Below, piece after piece: positions 1-6,028 of a stretch of 11,092 nt of DNA (position 1 is the stretch's first letter; each line of letters opens with the position of its first letter). Location: positions 1-11,092 of the forward strand of contig CAYONC010000025.1 in assembly GCA_964405265.1 (NCBI GenBank), written 5' to 3'. The notes beneath the pieces are model-generated. The model saw nothing but the letters and a program-made list of their open reading frames with translations. It made no database searches and had not been told where the DNA came from. The position numbers and the translations under genes are program-made. The stretch comes from Eshraghiella sp964405265 (GTDB taxonomy: Bacteria > Bacillota > Clostridia > Lachnospirales > Lachnospiraceae).

Positions 1-41
1 AAAGTAACCTATATTGTAATCGAAAATTTATTGCGTATTTA

Positions 42-71
42 AGCATCTATCTTCGGATAGGTGCTTTTCTT
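42..71 (+). terminator. Intrinsic terminator upstream of the portal gene
   Basis: A 10-bp stem (42-51 with 56-65, one G-T wobble) is closed by a TTCG tetraloop and followed by TTTTCTT. This is the form of a rho-independent terminator. It sits just before a phage portal gene, so it probably ends the gene to the left, which in HK97-type phages is often the large terminase. That gene is outside the window. Confidence 0.75.
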
Positions 72-96
72 ATGCTCATTTTAGGAAGGAGCGTGA

Positions 97-561
97 ATGC
101 GTATGGGAATATTTACAGGTATTTTTAGGTCGAGGGATGCACCTAAGAACAGTATCAACGGCAGCAGTTATCGATTCCTATTTGGAGGAAGTACAGCCGG
201 TAAACCAGTCAATGAAAGATCTGCCACGCAGATGACTGCAGTGTATGCCTGCGTCAGAATTTTATCTGAGGCGATTGCAGGACTCCCCATTCATCTATAC
301 AAATACACTAATAATGGAGGCAAAGAAAAAGCGGTAAAACATCCACTTTATTTTTTACTCCACGATGAGCCGAATCCTGAGATGACATCGTTTGTTTTTA
401 GAGAAACTTTGATGACTCACCTTCTGTTGTGGGGCAATGCCTACGCACAGATTATTCGTAATGGTAGGATGGTGATGATTGATATGTTCCCACAAACGAG
501 AAAAATGCCTTTGATATGTTTGGTCGAACAGGGAAAGGCTAAAAAGTGGTATTTGCCATAG
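97..561 (+). pseudogene. Phage portal protein (HK97 family), N-terminal fragment
   Basis: HK97-family portal proteins form the dodecameric ring through which DNA enters the phage head. Residues 1-124 fit this family: a basic start, then the region with AVYACVRILSEAIAGLP (about 49-65), the LYKY strand, HPLYFLLHDEPNPEMTS (82-98), and LLLWGNAYAQIIRNGR (109-124), where portals characteristically have GN.YA.I.R. Complete family members run to about 400 residues; this one loses resemblance after residue 124 and stops at 154. The last ~30 codons probably come from other DNA joined at a junction near 466-555. A good ribosome binding site (AGGAAGGA, 83-90) lies 6 bases before the ATG at 97; an ATG at 103 is also possible. 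No other phage structural gene follows, so this is prophage debris and not a working phage. Confidence 0.8.
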
Positions 562-818
562 TCAAAATTATTTAGCTTTAAAACACCCGTAGCTGCATCA
601 TAATACAGATATTTGTCTTGCAGTACATCCTCAGACATCATAAGTTCATTGTTAAACACATAATAATATCTGTCGCTTTCAATGTGCGTATTCTTTATCG
701 TAATGGACTGACTCGGGAGATATACGGAAGTCTGAGCCTGTGCATGGACATCCACCGGTATATGATACAGCAGTAATATGACCGCCGCCATTATGAGCGA
801 AGAAAAAATTTTTTTCAT
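441..818 (-). pseudogene. Secreted protein, 5' fragment cut by the phage junction
   Basis: The first 26 residues form a clear Sec signal peptide: MKKIF start, a hydrophobic run SLIMAAVILLLYHI, and a likely cleavage after VHA. The mature part is short, rich in Tyr and polar residues, and contains YYDAATGVLKLNN (about residues 72-84). That resembles the YD..T..LTLNN motif common in large secreted clostridial proteins with repeated beta-rich domains. From about residue 88 the frame runs antisense into the portal fragment and the composition changes, so the true C-terminus is missing. Start choice is supported by AGGAGGT at 827-833, 8 bases from the ATG. Function is unknown; the recognisable part is only the N-terminal ~88 residues. 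Confidence 0.6.
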
Positions 819-883
819 ATGAAGGGACCTCCTGTAAAATTTTTAAATGCAATTTCGCTATATATGATAACTTAATAGTAGTA

Positions 884-920
884 TTTGCTCTTTGTTTTTT
901 TCAAGTGTTTTTTGCTCTTT
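884..920. repeat. Short direct repeat TTTGCTCTTT x2
   Basis: Two exact copies of a 10-bp word (884-893 and 911-920), 27 bp apart, lie in the AT-rich divergent spacer between the truncated secreted gene and the propeller gene. The spacing is not obviously tied to either promoter. It could be a regulator site or chance in T-rich DNA. Confidence 0.3.
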
Positions 921-1026
921 TAAATGTTAATGTTGTAAAATGTTCACAATTGCCTGTATCACTTTGCCGATAAATAATTCAAAAATATAAATTTGTCTGG
1001 TAATTGTTTAAGAATTATTGTGAATG

Positions 1027-1035
1027 TGCTATACT
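1027..1035 (+). promoter_or_regulatory. Candidate extended -10 promoter of the propeller gene
   Basis: TGCTATACT fits the extended -10 form TGnTATAAT. No good -35 box lies 16-18 bp upstream; TTGTTT at 1004-1009 leaves a 20-bp gap. A start site near 1042 would give a short leader to the ribosome binding site at 1044-1051, so this is tentative. Confidence 0.35.
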
Positions 1036-1058
1036 ACGCACAGAAGAGGAGAAAACAG

Positions 1059-2867
1059 ATGAAGAAGAAATTTTTTATTATAATAACCGTTATTGTACTG
1101 CTTGGAGCAGGTGTTTTTTTAATATGTAAAAACGAACGGACACCAGGAGAAGGTACTGCGTCAGCTGAATCACGAACCGGTTACGAAGAGACCGGATATT
1201 CGGGAGAACGTCAGACGGAAGATGTGGAAGAGACGACAGATTCTGCCCCGGGTACTCTGTATACGTTGTCAGAGGAAGACAGTACATATGAAATACCGGA
1301 AAGCCGGTCAGAGGGAATGACGGAAAGTATGCAAGACGGCGGGGAGAATACGTGTACGGAGAAGCGGACCGCAGAAAGCACGGAGAAACGGACCGCGGAA
1401 AGCACGGAGAAATTCACGCAAAAATTCACGGAGAAAGCCACGGAGAAACGGACTGCAGAAAGTACGGGAGCAGAGAACAGGTCAACAACGGAAGTACCTG
1501 CCGCTGACAGAACGACGGAAAGTGAAACTGCGGAAGCAACGGAGGCTGAAACAACAGAACAGGCAATAACTTATGCTAATGCTCTGGCGGCATTGAATAA
1601 TGTAACGGTTGTTCCGGAAAATTTAGGTTCTGCCGTGCTTACGGCAAGATACGGCAGTAACGGATTTGCAAAAAATATCTGGGATATGCAGGCATTAAAC
1701 GGCAGGGTATTTATCTGCTGTGGTGATTATGAAAGTAATACAGGCTCAACACCTGTTTATTATTATACAAATGATTCAGCACAGCCGCACATCACGTCGT
1801 ATACAAGTTCGTCCGGTGCGGTCAGTACGGGCGGGCTGAATACGGAAGCCGTTGAAAGGTTTTTTATAATGGACGGAAGTCTGTATGCACTGGCGACAGA
1901 CCCTTTAGGACAGCCGGCTTATGCGGCTTATTACAAATATATTGAAAGCAGCAATACATGGAAGGAATATGCGGCGTTTCCGTACGGGATACATTTCTAT
2001 GACATGATAGAATATGACGGCAGGATATTTTTCAGCGGTTCGGTATATAATGCCGGTTTTACAAAGGTTGATGCCTGTGTACAGGTAATGGATAAAACGG
2101 ATTTATGTACGGATGTGAAAGCAGAAAACGTATATTTTTACACTGCCGGCGGCAAAAAGCTTAATTCAGATGCATCCTCAAACGAATATCTCAGGGTATA
2201 TGATATGTTTGTATATAAAAATGAACTCTATGCAATTCATGCTGCCACTGCTCCTGTGAAGTCCGGAGGATTGTTTAAGTATGACAGGGATAAAAATATT
2301 TTTGTTCAGGTATATGACGGAACAGCAATACGGGGAGTTGGGGCAGTTGCAAACTACCTCAGTATTTATACCGTCAGGGATTACTATTTTAATTTTGAAG
2401 ATAACAAGGCTGTATTTGGAAAACTGAAGGTTGGAATTGAAACCCTTCAAAGTGATAACAATAACAATCTTTTTGCAAAATTTACGGTCGGCAATAAGGT
2501 TGTTCTGGTAAAGAACGGAATATTTAAAGCAGAAGGAGTGGAGAATTTTTCCAAGGTATCATTGGGAAGCGGCTGCGAAAATTATGTGGTAAGGGATGCA
2601 TTTGAACTGGACGGAAAATATTATTTTCTGGCATCAGAAATGAAAGGAACCGATAACTATGTAACAACGGTATTTGAAACGGATTCTGACTTCAGTACTT
2701 TCAGAAGGGTCATAAGCATGACAACACAGTCGTTTGCAAGAAGCTTCGTATATAATGACGGATACTTATACATCGGTCTCGGCTCTAATATAGAAAAAGG
2801 TGACTTAGGATACAGCAGCTTCAGCGGTACGGTTTTAAGGGTTAATTTAGAAAATGCATCAGCCTGA
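1059..2867 (+). CDS. Membrane-anchored Thr/Glu-stalk protein with a predicted beta-propeller domain
   Basis: The 602-residue product has three parts. Residues 5-23 are a hydrophobic helix after MKKK; there is no lipobox at Cys24 and no LPXTG at the end, so it is probably a signal-anchor holding the protein to the membrane. Residues about 27-170 are low-complexity, rich in Thr, Glu and Ser, with the unit TEKRTAES repeated; this looks like an extended stalk across the cell wall. Residues about 173-602 contain spaced strand pairs of the type NGRVFICCGDY, DGSLYALATD, DGRIFFSGSV, KNELYAIHAA, DGKYYFLASE and DGYLYIGLGS, as expected for propeller blades. The start at 1059 is chosen over an upstream in-frame ATG (993) because AGAGGAG at 1045-1051 and the MKKK leader belong to it. 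The ligand is unknown: carbohydrate binding or sensing is plausible, but no catalytic motif is visible. Confidence 0.75.
   Translation: MKKKFFIIITVIVLLGAGVFLICKNERTPGEGTASAESRTGYEETGYSGERQTEDVEETTDSAPGTLYTLSEEDSTYEIPESRSEGMTESMQDGGENTCTEKRTAESTEKRTAESTEKFTQKFTEKATEKRTAESTGAENRSTTEVPAADRTTESETAEATEAETTEQAITYANALAALNNVTVVPENLGSAVLTARYGSNGFAKNIWDMQALNGRVFICCGDYESNTGSTPVYYYTNDSAQPHITSYTSSSGAVSTGGLNTEAVERFFIMDGSLYALATDPLGQPAYAAYYKYIESSNTWKEYAAFPYGIHFYDMIEYDGRIFFSGSVYNAGFTKVDACVQVMDKTDLCTDVKAENVYFYTAGGKKLNSDASSNEYLRVYDMFVYKNELYAIHAATAPVKSGGLFKYDRDKNIFVQVYDGTAIRGVGAVANYLSIYTVRDYYFNFEDNKAVFGKLKVGIETLQSDNNNNLFAKFTVGNKVVLVKNGIFKAEGVENFSKVSLGSGCENYVVRDAFELDGKYYFLASEMKGTDNYVTTVFETDSDFSTFRRVISMTTQSFARSFVYNDGYLYIGLGSNIEKGDLGYSSFSGTVLRVNLENASA
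1356..1463 (+). repeat. In-frame 24-bp repeats coding the TEKRTAES stalk
   Basis: Near-identical 24-bp units occur at 1356-1379, 1380-1403 and 1440-1463, separated by a degenerate block (1404-1439) coding TEKFTQKFTEKA. Because the unit is a multiple of three, copy-number change by slippage or recombination would lengthen or shorten the stalk without shifting the frame. Confidence 0.8.
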
Positions 2868-2935
2868 AAGTAAAAAGACGCACAACCGAGAGCTTCTCCT
2901 TCTATTTCTTCAACAGCTTCACACATATTGAGAGT

Positions 2936-2961
2936 CTGCTTTCCTTAACAAAGGAAAGCAG
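2936..2961. terminator. Strong hairpin between convergent genes
   Basis: A perfect 11-bp stem (2936-2946 with 2951-2961) with an AACA loop lies 69 bases after the propeller gene and 69 before the end of the convergent acetyltransferase gene. Neither side has a proper T-run, so it is not a classic intrinsic terminator. Its position still suggests it serves as a transcription barrier or RNA 3' end stabiliser. Confidence 0.5.
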
Positions 2962-3029
2962 TACAATGTAAGACTGCATTTGTTACAATATCGGCAGGGG
3001 AAAATAAATATCGTTTTATATAAGCTGTT

Positions 3030-3701
3030 TCACATTGATGTCCTTTTTCCTGCAGGTACGGGAACTTCATTTTTTTCATATGATTCCCATACATTAATGC
3101 GGTCACCTTCATCTAACTTCCGGATTACTCTTGCCGGAACACCTCCTGCAAGACAGTTGTCGGGAATGTCTCCGGTGACTACTGCACCGGCAGCAATAAT
3201 ACTGTTTTTACCAATGGTGACGCCTCCGCAGATTACTGCACCGGAGCATATCCAGCAGCCGTCTTCGATGGTTATGGGAGCGGAATATTCCAAATCATGC
3301 CTGCCGTCAGGATAATCGGCACACAGACGTTCTTCTGCCAGAAAAGGATGATTTGGAGTGGCTAACGTCACGCTGCTTCCGATAAGCACACCGTCTCCGA
3401 GGGTTATGGGAGAAACGTCAAGAAAAACACAGTTATAATTTATAAAACATTCTTTTCCGACATGTATATTGACACCGTATTCGCAGTAAAACGGTGCAAA
3501 TATACCGAGCTGCTTTCCAGCTGACGAAGGAATAAGCTTTTCCATTGCCCTGCAACGGGATTTTTTTCTCCATACCGGTATACGGTTAAATTTATCGCAG
3601 CGTTTCATTCCAAGGTTATGCTGCTTTTTAATGTCACTGCTTCCGGAGTTATATAATTTTCCGGAAATCATACGGTCCCACTCGTTTATTCTGTTGTACA
3701 T
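3030..3701 (-). CDS. Maltose/galactoside-type O-acetyltransferase (left-handed beta-helix)
   Basis: The 223-residue product belongs to the LacA/Maa/NodL group, which moves acetyl from acetyl-CoA to a sugar hydroxyl. Residues 1 to about 57 match the N-terminal helical 'Mac' domain (GKLYNS). The hexapeptide-repeat beta-helix follows (about 68-190). Expected active-site features are present: Asn90 in INYNCVFLD, the catalytic His118 in ATPNHP, and Trp150 in the DGCWI turn. IIAAGAVVTGDIPDN.LAGG.PA.VI.K (168-195) is the family's C-terminal signature. It is slightly longer than LacA (~203) because of a polar tail after residue 195. WICSGAVICGG has a Cys where WIGG/WIGA is usual. GAGGT at 3712-3716 lies 10 bases before the ATG. 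The substrate cannot be told from sequence; cell-surface or storage sugars are possible. Confidence 0.88.
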   Translation of the reverse strand: MYNRINEWDRMISGKLYNSGSSDIKKQHNLGMKRCDKFNRIPVWRKKSRCRAMEKLIPSSAGKQLGIFAPFYCEYGVNIHVGKECFINYNCVFLDVSPITLGDGVLIGSSVTLATPNHPFLAEERLCADYPDGRHDLEYSAPITIEDGCWICSGAVICGGVTIGKNSIIAAGAVVTGDIPDNCLAGGVPARVIRKLDEGDRINVWESYEKNEVPVPAGKRTSM

Positions 3702-3728
3702 AACTTTGTTACCTCATTATTTTTCCGC

Positions 3729-3734
3729 ATTATA
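3729..3734 (-). promoter_or_regulatory. -10 box of the acetyltransferase gene
   Basis: On the minus strand TATAAT is preceded by TGT, making an extended -10 element 27 bases upstream of the ATG at 3701. The -35 region is poor. It nearly abuts the -35 box of the divergent plus-strand promoter (3743-3748), so the two transcripts may compete. Confidence 0.5.
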
Positions 3735-3742
3735 ACATATTA

Positions 3743-3771
3743 TTGAATTAAATAACAGAATAATTTATAAT
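3743..3771 (+). promoter_or_regulatory. Sigma-A type promoter of the membrane protein-lacI unit
   Basis: TTGAAT (3743-3748), a 17-bp spacer and TATAAT (3766-3771) match the consensus closely. The predicted start is near 3778, just upstream of the ribosome binding site AAGGAGG (3785-3791) for the ATG at 3799. Confidence 0.7.
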
Positions 3772-3798
3772 AAGACCGGATAAAAAGGAGGCAGAAAA

Positions 3799-4164
3799 AT
3801 GTTTTACAGAATTTATGCTTATGCACCGGGAGCTACACTCGTGAGTGCACTTTCGGGAATGGCAGCCTGCTGTTCCATAGCTGGCGGAGGAATGTTAATA
3901 GGAATGGGTAAGGGAAGAGCGGGCTTCATAATAGGCGGAATAGCATTGATTGCACTTGCCGTGATAATTTATATTTACGGCTCAAGGATTATTCCGGACA
4001 GAATAGCACGGAAGCAGACGGAAAAAAATATAAAAACCAAGGCAGTATATGCATTCAGGTACTGCATGGAAAATCCTGAAGCGTATGAGCAGTTAATTGT
4101 TGAAAATAAGAATTTTGCTTCTAAATACATAAGGAATGACGAAGGAAAAATAGTCAGATTATAA
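3799..4164 (+). CDS. Small two-helix membrane protein, unknown function
   Basis: A 121-residue product that I do not recognise. Two hydrophobic segments are visible: about residues 13-36 (ATLVSALSGMAACCSIAGGG) and 42-62 (GFIIGGIALIALAVIIYIYG), both Gly/Ala-rich, joined by a short GKGRAG turn. After the second helix comes a basic, polar tail of about 58 residues (RIARKQTEKNIKTKA), which by the positive-inside rule should be cytoplasmic. It starts after AAGGAGG (3785-3791). The stop at 4162-4164 lies only 4 bases before the LacI-family start, so the two genes are almost certainly co-transcribed and probably translationally coupled. A role connected with the regulator or with the divergent acetyltransferase is possible but unproven. 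Confidence 0.7.
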   Translation: MFYRIYAYAPGATLVSALSGMAACCSIAGGGMLIGMGKGRAGFIIGGIALIALAVIIYIYGSRIIPDRIARKQTEKNIKTKAVYAFRYCMENPEAYEQLIVENKNFASKYIRNDEGKIVRL

Positions 4165-4168
4165 GTAT

Positions 4169-5170
4169 ATGGACGAACCGAGAGTAAGAATCAGTGACAT
4201 AGCGGATGAGCTTGGGCTAAGTACGGCAACCGTGTCAAATGTCATACACGGAAAAATAAAAAAAATATCCGACGATACAGTGAAGCGTGTGGAAGCACTT
4301 TTAGAAGAACGCAGGTACATACCAAGCATGGCAGGCATTCTTCTGGCAAGAAATTCTTCAAAGATAATAGGTGTTTTTGTAAATGACCATGAAAAATACG
4401 AAGGACATACCTTTGAGGATGCCTTTATTTCGTCATCACTCAATTATCTTTCATGTGAGATAGAAAAGAACGGACTGTTCATGATGGTAAAAAAGACCAA
4501 AAATCCCGAAGAAATCCTGCAGTTTGCATCCATGTGGAACATGGAGGGGCTGGTCGTAATAGGATATTGTCATCAGGATTATGCATATCTCAGAAATCAT
4601 ATGAGAATCCCCTTTGTGGTATATGACGGTTTTTGTGAAAAACCGGAACGGTTTGTGAACATAATTATTGACAATTATGACGGTGGATACCGTGTCGGCA
4701 GACTGTTTAAGAACGGCGGTCATACACGGCTGCTGTGTATCTCCGATAATGAAACGGGAGTGGATAAAGAACGTATTGAAGGCTTTCGTGCAGGTGCGGA
4801 TACCGGAAACGTCATTACACTGGTTATTCCCATGAATAAAAAGGACAGATGGAGATTTTACGAAGAGAAAAAAGAAATTTTTCATCAGGTTACCGCCGTG
4901 TTTGCCGTTTCGGATTATTATGCGGTTGATTTAATGAATTTTCTGATAAAAAACGGAATCTCCGTTCCAAAAGAAATTGCTGTTGCCGGCTTTGATGACA
5001 TTCCTCTGTGTGAAATGGTGTCTCCCACACTTACCACCATAAAGCAGGATGGAGCTGCAAGGGCGGAAATTGCAATAAAAAAGCTCTGTGAACTGAGGGA
5101 AGGGAAAAAAACCGAAACCGTTATTACACTTCCGGTTACGCTTGTTGAAAGGGAAAGCACGGGAATGTGA
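4169..5170 (+). CDS. LacI-family transcriptional regulator
   Basis: The 333-residue length is standard for the family. Residues 8-27 (ISDIADELGLSTATVSNVIHG region) are the helix-turn-helix, followed by the hinge ending at RNSSKIIGV (about 61-69). The periplasmic-binding-protein-like ligand domain runs to the end, with FAVSDYYAVDLMNFLIKNGISVP (about 247-269), then IAVAGFDDIP and P.LTTI.QDG, which are family hallmarks. Such proteins bind an operator as dimers and release it on binding a sugar or nucleoside; the ligand here is not readable. There is no good Shine-Dalgarno within 12 bases of the ATG (GAAGGA at 4141-4146 is 22 bases away), so translation probably depends on coupling to the upstream gene, which ends 4 bases earlier. 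Likely targets are itself and the divergent acetyltransferase, by proximity only. Confidence 0.92.
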   Translation: MDEPRVRISDIADELGLSTATVSNVIHGKIKKISDDTVKRVEALLEERRYIPSMAGILLARNSSKIIGVFVNDHEKYEGHTFEDAFISSSLNYLSCEIEKNGLFMMVKKTKNPEEILQFASMWNMEGLVVIGYCHQDYAYLRNHMRIPFVVYDGFCEKPERFVNIIIDNYDGGYRVGRLFKNGGHTRLLCISDNETGVDKERIEGFRAGADTGNVITLVIPMNKKDRWRFYEEKKEIFHQVTAVFAVSDYYAVDLMNFLIKNGISVPKEIAVAGFDDIPLCEMVSPTLTTIKQDGAARAEIAIKKLCELREGKKTETVITLPVTLVERESTGM

Positions 5171-5317
5171 CTGCCATTTTGCACAAAAATCAGGTGGAAA
5201 TTCTGTTGCCGTGTTTATGCTGCAAAACAGGCAGCAGAGGAATATCTGTTCATAATGTCGCTTTAATGCCATACACATTAGACTAAGCCTTGTAAAATCC
5301 AGGGTTTGCGAGACCGG

Positions 5318-5340
5318 AAATTTGAGTTTGACTCAAATTT
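5318..5340. repeat. Perfect inverted repeat AAATTTGAGT-TTG-ACTCAAATTT
   Basis: Two 10-bp arms (5318-5327, 5331-5340) are separated by 3 bases. There is no T-run on either strand beyond the arms, so it is not a terminator. The symmetry suits a dimeric DNA-binding protein such as a repressor or a tyrosine recombinase core site. It lies at the edge of the decayed mobile-element region, which makes an attachment-type site conceivable, but no second copy is seen in the window. Confidence 0.5.
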
Positions 5341-5373
5341 GACACAGGTTTTATATGTGAAATGTATATCAGA

Positions 5374-5402
5374 CTCATAGTTCGTAAGACTATGGGCCTT
5401 TT
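5374..5402 (+). terminator. Terminator-like hairpin before the riboswitch promoter
   Basis: An 8-bp stem with one G-T wobble (5374-5381 with 5389-5396) and a 7-base loop is followed by CCTTTT. It could end transcripts entering from the lacI side and insulate the riboswitch promoter at 5459. The T-run is short and two Cs precede it, so efficiency is uncertain. Confidence 0.45.
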
Positions 5403-5458
5403 GAATTGATAAAAAAATTGAAATATAACGTAAAACGTAAAAAAATGTAAATAAATAG

Positions 5459-5487
5459 TTGACAAAGTTAAATGAGGGGAATATACT
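5459..5487 (+). promoter_or_regulatory. Strong sigma-A promoter driving the riboswitch
   Basis: TTGACA (5459-5464), exactly 17 bp, then TATACT (5482-5487). The predicted start near 5494 lies about 18 bases before the first conserved riboswitch bases at 5512. Confidence 0.85.
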
Positions 5488-5499
5488 TAAGCAGAAAGT

Positions 5500-5606
5500 T
5501 GATGAAAATGAGGGCAAACTTGTAGAAATATAAGGACGCAAAGCTAGAAGTCTAAGATAATAATCAAGGGTGGTTTTGATTAAATTATTATGATAGTTCA
5601 GTTGCA
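5500..5606 (+). ncRNA. Cyclic-di-GMP-I (GEMM) riboswitch aptamer
   Basis: The conserved elements of the class I cyclic-di-GMP riboswitch appear in order. GGGCAAAC (5512-5519) starts the core. The hairpin CTTGTA-GAAA-TATAAG (5519-5534) carries the GNRA tetraloop. GACGCAAAGC (5535-5544) follows it and contains the conserved tetraloop-receptor and binding-site region. A long second helix joins ATAATAATCAA (5557-5567) with TTGATTAAATTATTAT (5576-5591, imperfect). The 3' signature GATAGTTCAGTTGC (5592-5605) matches the usual GATAGCCAGGTTGC form with transitions. GCAA (5514-5517) can pair with TTGC (5602-5605) to close the aptamer. It senses the second messenger that controls motility and surface attachment. 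A promoter lies just upstream and an intrinsic terminator directly overlaps the 3' end, giving a complete transcriptional switch, but no intact gene follows. Confidence 0.85.
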
Positions 5607-5645
5607 ATGATTGGTAAGTACCAATTATTGCAACTTATTTTATTT
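5601..5645 (+). terminator. Riboswitch expression-platform terminator
   Basis: A 15-bp stem with one G-T wobble (5601-5615 with 5620-5634) and an AAGT loop is followed by TTATTTTATTT. Its 5' arm begins with the same GTTGC (5601-5605) that forms the 3' strand of the aptamer closing helix. Aptamer closure and full terminator formation are therefore in competition. Confidence 0.85.
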
Positions 5646-5668
5646 CACAACATATATTGATATAATAC

Positions 5669-5691
5669 AGCTCTTATAAAGAGTTGTTTTA
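5669..5691 (+). terminator. Second small terminator-like hairpin
   Basis: AGCTCTT (5669-5675) pairs with AAGAGTT (5679-5685, one G-T wobble) around a 3-base loop and is followed by GTTTTA. A short stem with a modest T-run: a weak terminator at best. It lies downstream of the riboswitch terminator. Confidence 0.4.
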
Positions 5692-5702
5692 TATAACAAA
5701 GA

Positions 5703-5738
5703 GGACTCTGATATAATTCGCGAAAACCATCAGAGTCC
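5703..5738. repeat. Inverted repeat GGACTCTGAT ... ATCAGAGTCC
   Basis: Perfect 10-bp arms (5703-5712, 5729-5738) flank a 16-base loop that contains TTCGCGAA. There is no T-run. Such a structure can be a subterminal palindrome of an insertion sequence or a regulator site. A short peptide frame (ATG at 5755, MKKHSSKVYHFF then stop) follows 16 bases later. Confidence 0.5.
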
Positions 5739-5796
5739 AAAACGCAAAGCACTTATGAAAAAGCACTCGAGTAAAGTATATCACTTTTTTTAATAG

Positions 5797-5958
5797 GTGT
5801 TAAAAAATTTTATTAAAGAAAGCATTAGAGATTATAAAGTTACACTTGTTGTGACATCAAAATTTGAGAGGTGGGATGATACACCGGGATATTGGGCATC
5901 AGCTTATGATGTATATGGTGAATTAACGCATACAATTAATTTTTATATGCCATATTAG
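5797..5958 (+). pseudogene. Orphan 53-codon reading frame, probable gene remnant
   Basis: A GTG-started frame codes VLKNFIKESIRDY... and ends ...THTINFYMPY before TAG. It is soluble-looking, with aromatic residues (WDDTPGYWASAYDVYG) in a composition that looks protein-like, but I do not recognise a family. No ribosome binding site precedes the GTG. The same frame upstream holds a 12-codon piece starting at ATG 5755 and broken by TAA TAG directly after a run of seven Ts (5785-5791), as if a longer gene had been broken. This is the only coding-like stretch between the riboswitch and the insertion sequence, so it may be the remains of the riboswitch-controlled gene or the 3' end of an unrelated one. 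Confidence 0.35.
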
Positions 5959-5996
5959 TTAAGGAATTATTGTATAGTTTGGTCCTGTGTCAAGAT

Positions 5997-6017
5997 TTAG
6001 TACAAAATAAAATGAGA
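5997..6017 (+). repeat. IS3 right inverted repeat (inner part)
   Basis: TTAGTACAAAATAAAATGAGA, just outside the orfB stop, matches the opposite end of the element at 18 of 21 positions. It is a transposase binding end. Confidence 0.7.
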
Positions 6018-6028
6018 GGTTCTGCCAG

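Larger units (their letters stand above)
5171..5458. other. Gene-free spacer after lacI
   Basis: No credible gene is visible. It holds a weak 8-bp hairpin without T-run (5203-5210 with 5230-5237), which may protect the lacI mRNA end, a perfect inverted repeat (5318-5340) and a terminator-like hairpin (5374-5402), listed separately. From 5400 the DNA becomes very AT-rich, leading into the riboswitch promoter. Minus-strand reading frames across 5278-5607 have no ribosome binding site or family resemblance and cross the riboswitch. Confidence 0.6.

Noticed and set aside
1..561. An intact prophage or phage structural operon at the left edge.
   Set aside because: Only one truncated portal gene is present and no protease, capsid or head-tail genes follow; the rest, if any, lies outside the window on the left.
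993..1058. N-terminal extension of the propeller protein from ATG 993.
   Set aside because: No ribosome binding site; the extension covers a probable promoter, while ATG 1059 has AGAGGAG and begins a normal signal-anchor.
1356..1463. Repeats considered as a CRISPR-like or regulatory array.
   Set aside because: Units are 24 bp, in frame with the gene, contiguous without unique spacers, and code a Thr/Glu stalk; they are protein-coding repeats.
2980..3315. 111-codon plus-strand frame opposite the acetyltransferase.
   Set aside because: Antisense of well-conserved hexapeptide repeats; no independent coding evidence.
5278..5607. 109-codon minus-strand frame across the spacer and riboswitch.
   Set aside because: It overlaps the promoter, aptamer and terminator arm, has no ribosome binding site, and its Phe/Leu/Ser-rich composition is that of translated AT-rich non-coding DNA.
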